A stretch of 64,000 nucleotides of DNA from Apodospora peruviana. Its lineage: Eukaryota; Ascomycota; Sordariomycetes; Sordariales; Lasiosphaeriaceae. The position numbers were made by a program, and so were the translations under genes. Shown piece by piece: positions 1-9,609 of this stretch (the first letter of the stretch is position 1; each line of letters begins with the position of its first letter). The stretch covers positions 216,001-280,000 of the forward strand of contig JAUEDM010000003.1 of the NCBI GenBank assembly GCA_033439685.1. The letters are read 5' to 3'. Under the pieces are notes generated by a model, which was given only the letters and a program-made list of their open reading frames with translations, searched no databases and was not told where the DNA came from.

Positions 1-1969
1 GAAGCATCATACTGAGACGGATTTAGGACCTCATCTGACTCTCTCTGGCGTTTTAGAAACCGACGCATCCCAGCTTTGGTCCTTAGCAGAGCAGGCTCCT
101 CAACGTTGAGCTTGTTTCCGGTGAATAATTGATAACGTTCCTTGGCAATCAGCGCGCGATCCTTTTTTGTGACCTGCTTCCAGATTTTGTACTCTTCATC
201 TTCATATACTTGTTCCGCCGCCTCGCCAAGGGCTTGTCCCAAAGCCATGCCGTTCAATGATGGCCCATCGATGTCCATGGCGTCGACGTTGCTGACCCCA
301 GAATGACCATTCATGCCGCTGGGAGTGATGGAGCCGATAGGAGGAGTTGCAAACCCATTACTACCGTCGACTTCGGATCCCTCTCTGTGGGATTTTGCAA
401 GGAGTCCATTGAGTTGAAGGAGTGGCTTCTGTTCGATGTTTGGAGTGCCCTCCTTCTGATCTGACGGAGCCTTCCGCGATTTGTTGGTACCTTTGGTGCC
501 AGCTTTGCGACCACGAGACGACATAATTGGCTCATCGTCGCTGTCTTCGCCTCCTTCATCGTCGCCACCATTCTGTTTCCGGCGCTCTTCAGCTTCGACT
601 TCAGCCCTTGGTCGGATGGTCAGGTCGGGAATGAGCGGAATCAGCTTTTCGGCCTCCTTTCGCATGCCATTGGCCATCCGGCGCAGAGGGTGACCCATGT
701 CTTGGTTGTACCTGAGGCAGTTGTCCCAAATCAGGTTCAGATCCGTGACGAATTCGGCCTTGGACTTGTATTGGAGTCCCTTTAACTTCTTAGTCATGGT
801 GCCCAAGTCCATTGGCTGCTTGATGACTGCGACAAAGTTAATTTCCGGGTCACATAGGGTTATTTATGAGAATACTCACAGTTGTAGTAGTCAGGCGCAT
901 CCCTTTTGTTGACTCGATTCAAAAACGGGGTTGAATACTCGGTGTGCGCCTTCAGCTCACTCAGCACCTTTTCAAGTGCCTCGTAAAGCTCCTCTTGTCC
1001 AACATTCTCCTCGCTGGCCCATTTACTCCTGTTTTTCCTAACTTCGTTCATGAGTGAGCGGAGCTCAGCATCGGAGGCCCGTACTTGATCGCGCTTCAAG
1101 TCTATCCGCGCGATCAGGTGCTTGAGGGTGAGACTTGAGGCGCCGAGGTTGGCATTGCTGAGCGAGCCATGGTTAGGACCCGGACCACCGTGACTTGAAT
1201 TGGGTTGGCCGGTCTTGTCCATTTCGGCCTGTAGCTGCTTCTCCGACTCTTCGAGCTGCTGCTGTTCTAGCATGGCAGTCCGGTCGTTTTCCAAGGTGTA
1301 AAAGAGGGTGTGGAAGCTCCGCTTCGCTGCCTCTTCTGTCGCATTGCGCGCGTCTTCAAGCTCTCTGCGCGCATCTTCAGATGTCTTTGCTTGCGTCTGT
1401 GATCCATCTTCCTTTGACTTATCCGCATGTTTCCCTGGCGACGAAACCGAGTGTACGGGCGAGCTGCCGGACTTGGACGGCGACAGCAACGACTTGGCGG
1501 CAGCATCGTTCGCATGCTTGTGCTTTAGAGCGGACGCGTCTGGGTCGTCTTCGTCTTCCTCGTCGTCGTCGTCGTCGTCGTCATCATCGCCATAGTCATC
1601 TTCGTCGATGACGCGCTTCGCCTTTTTGCGGGGCGGTTCTTGGATCGGCGCGTGGTCGGTGGTGGGAGGCAGCGATGAGGTTGGTACGGGTGGCGGTCGC
1701 ATCAGGGCGTCAATCGCGGCGCGATTGTAAGCGCCATCGTCGCCAAAGAGCATCGCGATTCTTTCCTCGCTCTTGCGATAGAGATTCGAGAAATGGGCGC
1801 GCCGGCTGTCCATCTCGACATCGGATGCCTCAGGCAGCAACGCCATGGAGGTGTCGATGGGGGTTTGGGTCCGCGCTGGACCATCGTCACCGAGATGGTG
1901 CATCCTGGCGCCGTTGACATGATGGAGCGAGGGTGGAGGCCAGGCATGCTGGCCGTTTGTGATGGACAT
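1..1969 (-). CDS. SPT7: SPT7-like bromodomain subunit of SAGA (3' end outside window)
   Basis: Likely the Spt7 scaffold subunit of the SAGA histone acetyltransferase coactivator in the nucleus. Exon 1 is 1969-880 and exon 2 runs from 826 off the left edge; the 53-nt intron 827-879 has a GTGAGT donor and CAG acceptor. The joint restores a bromodomain: residues before it read HTEYSTPFLNRV..DAPDYYN and those after it FIKQPMDLGTMTKKL, including the conserved Tyr-Asn and the PMDLGTM loop that are diagnostic for Spt7. The bromodomain spans about residues 325-430. The N-terminal part is disordered with an acidic Asp run at about residues 126-142, coded by a GAC-type microsatellite near 1560-1595, and a basic KKAKR patch before it. 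The start at 1969 is the first ATG of the open frame. The histone-fold part of Spt7 would lie beyond position 1. Confidence 0.88.
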
Positions 1970-3953
1970 TTTCGGTCCGGACTGCTTAGAAACGAGGTCG
2001 TCGCACGGTCGCCATGCGCTTGGAAATGGCGCTCGTGTTCAGCCGGCACCTGGGCAGTTGCTGGAGTCAAGGTCACATGGATGGAAAGAGCGTCTTCGGG
2101 AGAGATGATCTGCGTGATTTGAGAGCGATCGCGAGGGTGATGGTGGTGCCTTGATGGATAGCGATGTGCAAGATTTCTTGGGGAGTTTGACGTGAGGTCA
2201 AGTTTAGAACAGTGGCTCGTGCCGTTGATGGACAAGGGGCTGCTTTTCTCGGCGTTTTTGGGCCTTTGTACCGCTACCTCTGTTCGCAACGCAAGTCAGA
2301 TTGCGCACCACAGTGAAACGACGGAATTCGCTGTAAAAAAAGTGCTGCACTGTTGAAAAATCGCTCGTAGATAATTCCCGATATTTCCAACTGCTTGAAT
2401 GTTGTGATTTGACCATAAAATCGTTTGATCAAGATCAACATTTGACTTTGAAGACAGACTCAAATCACGTGACTGACAATACACCCCCGGCAAAATGCCA
2501 GAATTACAGAGCCACGCGAGCGATGCGCAACAAACCTGGAATATTCAAAAAAGACAGGATATGCTTCTTGTGTTCCAAAGGCAATTTTACATTCTTCTGG
2601 TGAACTGGTGGGCAGTTTCTTCAGCAGTTGTATCACGATATCTGACGTGCCAGGCAGGGATGCATCGCCCCGATTCTCTTTGTACGCGCAGATCCGTATC
2701 TAATCCGTACGGAGTACACGTTGATAGAGCTAATAGGCCGGGCCTTCCCCGTGATTTCTCGGAGCCCACCTTCCCCGTGCCCGTACCTACGGATTTACTC
2801 CGCACCCCCGAACTGGCCCCTGCACAGGTCTTAGTCTACTGTAGTGCTGTGGCCTGCTGTGGCCTGCCGTGGAAGCGCCACACTGGAACTGGAACCTTCC
2901 AAATCGAAGCTTTTTTTTAGAGCCTCCACTGGAACCTGGAACCCGGACAGGATTTCATCAGCATTGAGCAGTCCACGTATATCACTCCCATCAAGGTTCT
3001 CCCTATCTAGGTTAGTTGCTGGAATGAGTACCAGTTGGCTCCGGAGACCTGGATGTTGTGAGGCCGTCGCAATTTTGATTTTCTCGCTTCAGCCGGAGAC
3101 TGGATTACGGTTCACAACCCACGTTCCTCACCAAAACTATGGGCAAGCCCGGTCCATAGACAACAACACATAAGAAGAGTCAGGGCGTACTATTAGAAAA
3201 GTTAGTCACTAAGATTCAACCATCACTGCCGAGATTTTGTGCAGAAATGTGCAGTAATGTTTCTTATGTGCTGTGCCTTAAAAATGCACCCTAGGTATCT
3301 GGAAGTATACTGGGTTTTTAGAAATCTGGGTTTTATAATAGTGATTCTTCGCATCGAAAGACGGGACCCCGCTGTGAGAGCACTTTTAACTCTACCTACC
3401 TACCTACCTACGGAATACATGTTGCTGGTTGCTCAGTTGCTTTCTGTACGGTAAGCGGGCAAGGTAATCCCGGTCCGTACGGATACAAGGCACTGGGGGG
3501 CCAGACTTGGGTCCGTGCGCTAGGTTCTGATTCGCGGAGTTGGGGTCGGGTGGAGCATAGCCAACAGTCAGAAAGCGGAAGCCTTTTTCAGCTGCCCGCC
3601 TTCGTGCTTCCAGGCTTCCCCAGGTCCACCATTCTTTTCCTCAGCCACGAAACACATACCTGGGTACTGGTGTACCTTTCAAAAGACACCCTGCTGCAAT
3701 AATGACGACGACCATGCTGGACCATTTATTGACGATCTGGAACACAGAACTCAAGCGATTTGACTAAATTCCATCTACTCGAAACCTCGAAGCTCAGCTT
3801 AGCCCTGCGTGCTGGGCAGTCAGTGGTCCCGAACTATCATGAGGATACGCCTTCCTTTTGCAGGTGCGTTAGGTTCCCAGCGATACCTCACAGCTTGGTT
3901 GCAATGGCAGCATCTCAAGCTACCGCGACGTAGCAAGCTCAACGACAGCTTCC
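1970..3953. other. Intergenic region, divergent promoters of SPT7 and VanZ-like gene
   Basis: About 2 kb between two divergently read genes. I see no convincing coding sequence; short open frames here lack family similarity. It contains two copies of a short palindrome, TCCGTACGGA at 2704-2713 (continuing as GTAC) and at 3474-3483, and a CTAC tandem run at 3392-3411. Confidence 0.6.
3392..3411. repeat. CTAC tetranucleotide microsatellite
   Basis: Five tandem CTAC-type units in the region upstream of the VanZ-like gene. The same unit recurs in other intergenic parts of this window. Confidence 0.8.
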
Positions 3954-4679
3954 ATGTCGAGAAGAGACAACATCAAACGAGAACAGTTTGGCGCTAATAC
4001 GGGCAACAATCTGCACAACACAAAAACAGGGCTTTTCTTCCTGCTCCTGCTCCTCGCCGGCTATGCCGGCCTTAGCTCCCTCCAGGTCGACGTCTTCGTC
4101 AACGACAAGATTCTGCACCTCGTCACCTTTTTTGCGCTCACCCTCGTCTTCTACTGGATCATCGACACCAACCGCCGCCGCACCCTGAACCTGACACTCA
4201 TCGTATGCACGCTCGGCCTCGGCGTCGGCTCCGAATTCGTGCAGGCGCTGCTGCCCAACGGCCGCGAGTTTGATCTGTTCGACCTGGTCGCCAATGTCGT
4301 CGGCTCGCTGGCCAGCCTCGGCCTCTGCTCGTGGTACCACCAGCGCATGCTGGAGCGCAAGCGCACGCGCAGGCAGTACAACGCCGTTCCGGGCGAGGAC
4401 ACGGATGATGCTGTGGGTGATCTGGAGCTCGGCGAGGGCATCGGTTTGGGAGGAGGTGGAGAAGAACACGAGGAGGGAGTAGTTGCCGCAAACAATAACA
4501 ACGCGATAACGACTACTACTGCTGAGAGAAGCGCTCCAACACTGGAAGAGGAGGTGGATAACTGGGATGAGAATGCCGTGGACGCCTGGGACGAGGATGA
4601 CATTGGCGACATAGGAGTGTCTTCTACGGCTCCACTACCGAAGGCCGGCAAGGATATCGAAGCAAAACGCACGGATTGA
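3954..4679 (+). CDS. VanZ-like domain membrane protein
   Basis: A 241-residue intronless protein with about four membrane segments (roughly residues 27-45, 52-70, 78-95 and 107-125) followed by a long acidic, probably cytosolic tail. The core shows the VanZ-like signature: DKILHLVTFFALTL at 51-64, then GVGSEFVQALLPNGREFDLFD at about 90-110 and a DLVANVVGS stretch. VanZ is named after a teicoplanin-resistance membrane protein of enterococci, but the family is broad and the fungal members have no established reaction, so no function is assigned. The tail contains an Asn run and Thr run and acidic WDE repeats. The start is the first ATG, with no in-frame Met upstream. It is transcribed away from SPT7 and towards the ferric reductase gene. 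Confidence 0.82.
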   Translation: MSRRDNIKREQFGANTGNNLHNTKTGLFFLLLLLAGYAGLSSLQVDVFVNDKILHLVTFFALTLVFYWIIDTNRRRTLNLTLIVCTLGLGVGSEFVQALLPNGREFDLFDLVANVVGSLASLGLCSWYHQRMLERKRTRRQYNAVPGEDTDDAVGDLELGEGIGLGGGGEEHEEGVVAANNNNAITTTTAERSAPTLEEEVDNWDENAVDAWDEDDIGDIGVSSTAPLPKAGKDIEAKRTD

Positions 4680-5324
4680 GATGAACAAATTTATGATGTG
4701 ATTTATTTGGGTTCCAGCTTTGAATTGGAGACTGACTGTGTATGGGATTAAATGGCATGCGATGTTCCTGTGGCGTTTTTCGTTTCCCGCTCGGGGCTCT
4801 GTACACTAAATTTCTTGTTGCGCTCTACCTACCGGGTAGTTTCTGGAGGAGGGATACTTGTTCACCATATTGCGCAATATGTTTGGCACATTGTAAGAGA
4901 TTGGCAGGTTCTGGCGCAACATGACAAATAGTGGCAGCTGGAGCTAGGTAGCTGCGAGCGCGACCGGCGTCTGTCTCGAATGTGGACTGACCAACTGTCC
5001 TCGTGAATTCGATAAATTCGTCCACTTTACGCTGATTTCGGAACGGAATAGGACAAGCTTCCTAGTCCAAGTCACTGCTGCTATGGTGTTTTTGATACCA
5101 GTAAATTGAAGTGATGATCGCACACTACGAATTGACACAACTTGAGCAAATGAGTATCTAGAACAAGTTGTACAACGCGTTGTCTCACAGGATTCGTCGC
5201 CGAGCCAATAATAATATATACCTGTCTGCACAGAGCCACACACACACACGCAAAACGAAAACGACATATGCAGCTCTCTCTATAGTAGGCATCTATATAG
5301 TAAGGTGCGGTACGCAAAATCTAG
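4680..5324. other. Convergent 3' intergenic region
   Basis: Six hundred and forty-five bases between the ends of two convergent genes. No coding or RNA gene is apparent. Confidence 0.6.
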
Positions 5325-5659
5325 TCAAAACCCAAACCCTTCCTTGTGCCACCAGACGAAACGGCCCCTCGCAACCCAGATGCCGACATGCTCCCTCAGC
5401 TCTCTGGCCATTTCTTCCGGACCGCACACGAGCACGGCAACTCTCTCGTCCGGGCTATGCTTGAACACATCGTCCACGATCTTTTTTAGGTCTGGTCGCT
5501 TGCGGTTGTGTTGGGTCGTGTACTTGTTGCGACGGCGATCCCGGTACATGGCGCTCATCTCTACCTCGCCGCTATTATCTGCGCCCTCATCCGCCCCGCT
5601 GCCCTCTGCGAGACTTGCAAGATTTTGGCTTCCTGCTCTGCGGCTACGGGTGGCCACTC

Positions 5660-5693
<34 letters not shown>

Positions 5694-7438
5694 TGTTGTT
5701 GTTGTTGTTGTTTTCTGTTTAGCTGTTGCGGACGAACCAGGGTCGCCGCCGCTCGCGTCGGGACCGACAGGATTCCCCGTGAGATAAATATGGACATTCT
5801 CGTCGTCCATGATCCCCTGCGCTACTGCACCCCCGGTAACAGCCCAGGTCGCTTCGCCGGCGGTTTGGATCGCCCAGACCATCTCGACCTTGACGTTGGG
5901 GTTCTCGTTTATAATCGAGCGGTAAAGCGGGACGGTAAAGGTTGCGCCGATGCCTCCACCGACCAGCAGAACTCTGTCAAACTTGCCGCTGGTGAGCACA
6001 GAGAAATGGGTCTTGACACCGTAAGGGCCTTCAATGAAGAGGGGGATCCTTGTAATGTCGCCACTGGAAGAAGTAGAAGAAGCGGCACGAGTGAGTCGGC
6101 CCAGCGCCGCGGTCATGGGACCACCGCGATGCCGGGCCACGAGGGTTAGATCACCATTCTCATCATCAACGGCGGCTACAGTGAAGGGATTGTAGAGGAA
6201 CTCGAATAATAGATAGGCTGCCGACGCGGGATTCGGTGCATGGCGTGCCGCGGCTGGAAGGTTCAGGTATATATGAGCGCCGGGATGCTCACGAAAGCGG
6301 TTAACTTTGGTGTGCGGGATCGAGGCAGAGATCTTGACCAGGTTGGTTCCAGGGATGGATTCCAGAGTGGCGTGCGCGACGACGGTGTCGGTTTTGCGGG
6401 ACAGGATGTCGGCGATGAAGACGATGAAAGCCTCGGCCATGAACCATCTTGCTGGCAGAGCATGGATGAACAAGAGAGGCGGCATGGCCAGGGCGACGAA
6501 GAGATGGGTGAGGAAGAACAGTCGGTACGAATACCGACGCACTCCCCCGAGCGCCGTTGAACTGAGAAGAACCAGGGCGATGAAGGCCACTACACCTGAT
6601 ATCACGACCGGTTCCTGAAGCCGCTTCCGGAGGTAACCGACCTGGACAAGGAAGTTGAGATAGAAGGCGACATGGAAACACAATAGTGTGTAGATGACGC
6701 GAGCCAGCACGCGGTGCCAGCGGTTGACCTGTTCATGGGAAGAACGGAATACATAGGCAAAGGGGTTCAGCGACTTGAGTGCCATCAGGTACTGGATTGG
6801 GTACTGCGACGCGGCAATGATGCCGAATCGTTTCGTCAGGTGCAGGTAGTCTGCCAAACAGTCAGCATTCCTCCCGTCTTATGTGTGCACAGCACAAATC
6901 CGAGACCGACATGGCCAGGTAGGCTGCCGGTCACAGTTGGCGATATTGATCGTGCAGCCACGCACACGTAGAGAGTACATCGGATACATGTACACAGACA
7001 TATAATGTGTACTACAAGCCTTCAAAAACTCCAGCAGGGAAGAGAAACATGATATTTACCCTGACCAGTCCCCACCACACAAAGCAGCAGCAACCAGGAA
7101 GCCCAGAAGAGGCCGACAACCCATTGGTCCCGTTGGCCCCAGCCTGTTCCGAACACGACGACATCCTCCCCGAGCCACCACTTCATCCTCCGGAGCCTAC
7201 CGGGCCATGACGCCCAGAAGCTGTGACGCTGTGCCTTCAGCACCGGAGAGCTGGGTATTGCGGCATAGGTGCCAGTGCGTGACTCGGACGCCGCCCAGTT
7301 GGCTACCCGATAGAACAGGACCAACGCGACGGGAAGCAGGACCGAGAGTTGCGCGAAGCCGGCATACCTGTCCAGAGCCTCGCGGCGGAGCTGCTTGTCC
7401 GCCTCGGAGAGGTCGAGGAAGTGATACGGCCAGGCCAT
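5325..7438 (-). CDS. Ferric reductase/NADPH oxidase-like transmembrane oxidoreductase
   Basis: Two exons, 7438-7060 and 6850-5325, joined across a 209-nt intron (6851-7059); the product is 634 residues. It belongs to the flavocytochrome family that includes ferric reductases and the yeast Aim14/Yno1 type, moving electrons from NADPH through FAD and two haems across a membrane. Visible features in order: N-terminal membrane segments, haem-ligand His172 and His186 (13 residues between) in one helix and His242 and His256 in another, an FAD-binding NPFTVAA in place of the usual HPFT, an NADPH loop GGGIGATFT near 421, and a C-terminal VLVCGPEEM. An insertion in the NADPH half carries a run of about 18 Thr coded by a microsatellite. 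The start MAWPYHFLDLSEAD was chosen because it opens the conserved part; an in-frame ATG at 7516 would add 26 residues. The substrate (iron, copper or oxygen) cannot be told from sequence. Confidence 0.85.
5661..5713. repeat. Trinucleotide microsatellite inside ferric reductase CDS
   Basis: An AGT run followed by a TGT/GTT run. On the minus strand it encodes a run of about 18 threonines around residues 506-523 of the oxidoreductase, between two blocks of the NADPH-binding half. Confidence 0.9.
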
Positions 7439-8065
7439 CCGTTGTCTTATTTTATTATTTTTGCGAACTGGTGATGCCCCTTCCAGGAGCGAATCTTGGC
7501 GTACGAGTGGTCCCAATTAAGGACGCCCGGTGATAAGCGGGGAAGGGGAGGAGGCAAGGGTTTTACAACGAAAGACAGTACGGAGTAATACGTTGATGAA
7601 GACATGAAGTCAAACTGCGGCTGTGGAGGACGCGATTCGATCCTCAGCTCAGAATCATGGGTGGCCTGCCGGTGCTGCCCGTTCCTGGCCGTTCCCACGC
7701 GTTGTGTGGGGGTTCCCGTCAGTGGTGAGTGGTCTGGCGCGCCAGGTTCCTCCGCGTAAATTTTGGTGGCGCTTCTACAAGATGGCCTGCCAAGCCTTTT
7801 ACGGATCGGATCATGATCCTTGCATTGGCGTATACGTACCACAGTGTCTATAAATTCCCGAAAGCTTCTTATTGCTTCTTCCCTCCTTCCAAGCCACTGA
7901 CATGCTTCCAGAGCGAAAGGCCTCGGGAAGAGCTGCTTCTTGTCTTGGATATCTCAGGCCCTCTAGTAATTAGTAGAACAGGATTCCGGGTTATGGGACC
8001 ATCGAGACCTCGCTGATTGGGGGGTTTGATTTTTGGGTTTAAAGTTTCCTCCGACTGCAGGTTTA
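7439..8065. other. Intergenic region upstream of ferric reductase
   Basis: Between two genes on the minus strand. It holds one copy of TACGGAGTA (7579-7587). No coding sequence is supported. Confidence 0.55.
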
Positions 8066-8812
8066 CTACTTACATTCAGAGCCCCCTCTTCTGGATTGCT
8101 TTTTTGAGCTCTGAAACTTCTTCGCCCTTATTCTCGCTTCATTGGCGCTTTTCTCCCTGTGCAGTGTGCGGTGGTTAAGAACTTAACAACTGAGAACTAT
8201 CTCTTGGGCCTCGAGAACAAGGGAGCCACGACTTACAGTGCCTTGTACTTGCGCTTCTTTTCCGGGCTCGACTCTTCGGGGACGGCTTTCGTATACAGGC
8301 ATAGAAGCTCGTTGAAAAGCTTCAGGTGGTTGTCATCCGTGTTGGCACTGCGGCTGCGCTGGGTTTGTGCCTGTATGATAATACAATCGCTGTTCTTGGA
8401 GTAGTACTTCGACGCGCGGATATCGGCGTGCAATATTTTGGGTAAAAATGTCAATAGCTGCGAGATAGGCCAGGTAGTTGTTGCCTTCGATTCGGTCCTA
8501 CATAGATAGACGGCTATCAACAAACGCGCTGTGTGCATAGCCAAGTGTAAGCACCAACTTATTCACATGCTGGCCACCAGGCCCGCTTGACCGGGAGTAA
8601 ACTGTGTTTCCCTTTGGGAGAAGGTCTGGCCGCAGTGTCTGGAACCATTTTCGAGCTTCTGCCAGCTGATCTTGATCGAGCCCGGCATCGAAGGCTTGAT
8701 GTCTCGCGAACCGCGTGCTGAGAAGAGGGAGAGGAAAGGGTGCGATCTTCTTGGTTGGCCAGGTAAATGCAGCTCTGAATATGAGAGAAAAGCCACCAAG
8801 TTTCGGCATCAT
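8066..8812 (-). CDS. Mitochondrial RF-1 (GGQ) domain protein, Pth4/Rso55/MTRFR-like
   Basis: Three exons, 8812-8559, 8497-8237 and 8156-8066, give about 201 residues. The N-terminus (residues 1-40) is basic and hydrophobic, as expected for mitochondrial import. Residues 70-90 read YSRSSGPGGQHVNKTESKAT, the catalytic loop of class I release factors and peptidyl-tRNA hydrolases, with GGQ at 79-81; ASKYYSKNSDCIIIQAQ follows, and a basic tail with ANEARIRAKKF completes the family pattern. It lacks the codon-recognition domains, so by family it should rescue stalled mitochondrial ribosomes (yeast Rso55, human MTRFR). Exon 1 ends at an unusual GTTGGT donor only four codons after GGQ, accepted because the frame and the VNKTESKA motif are restored exactly. 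The second intron uses GTAAGT. ATG codons at 8812 and 8809 are adjacent. It shares an upstream region with NAB3. Confidence 0.85.
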
Positions 8813-9609
8813 ATGCACCAAATCATTTAACCACCAGCTATCATGGATTTTGAAGATACAATACCATGCGGGTTCAGAGCCAAACTCCTGCCAGGAGTTG
8901 AATGTTGGATTTGGGTTGGGACTCATTCTGATTGGTCGAATAATCGGACCAACCAGAACACTCGTTCAAGCATAGGTGTCCCACCTTCATCGGGTGTGAA
9001 TCGATCGACTTGGCAGACGCGACCATTCTCCGTCAACGGCGTCGACTTGAAATTTCTTCGGTGCATCAGCCTTGCAAACTCACTACCTGTACTCCGTAGG
9101 CACTCCACAACAGCACTGGCATTGCGATCCTTCAATTCTGCCTTCATTTGACCTGCACCCACCTGCAGTAAGGTAGTTATTAATAACCCATCTCACCTGG
9201 CAGTAGCTTTACTGCCTGCATCTTTCCATCGTCATGTCCAAGTCGATGCAGCGAGCACTTGCGACCCTAATATAATCCGGCACAAACAGTTTTACCCCGA
9301 CGTTGTATTACTTGACACCTCTCTTGCCCGCCGTTCCGTTGCCCGCTCCGGCGTGTGCAGCTCCAGCCTCCCGACTGGCAGTGCAGACTTTTTGCTCACC
9401 TCGGGCACTCGACTCCAGTCTCTTTCTGACTCTTCATCTCTCCTTCTCAGCGCGAACCTGCCTACCAGTAGGTAGCTACCTAGGTAGGTAGCTGATCATC
9501 AGATCCACCTGTCTCTACGGACTGGTGCTCTGTTTCCCTTCGAAGTGCAAAAAACAATCAACGCAATCGCGATCGCCCAGCTTCTCAGCAATCAAGAACC
9601 CCGCACTTC
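8813..9609. other. Divergent promoter region, GGQ protein / NAB3
   Basis: About 0.8 kb. It contains TACTCCGTA at 9090-9098 and the palindrome CTACCTAGGTAG at 9476-9487, followed by the pyrimidine-rich leader of the plus-strand gene. No coding sequence seen. Confidence 0.55.

Noticed and set aside
7439..7516. Upstream start for the ferric reductase at 7516
   Set aside because: The 26 extra residues show no family similarity, and the conserved region opens at MAWPYHFLD (7438).
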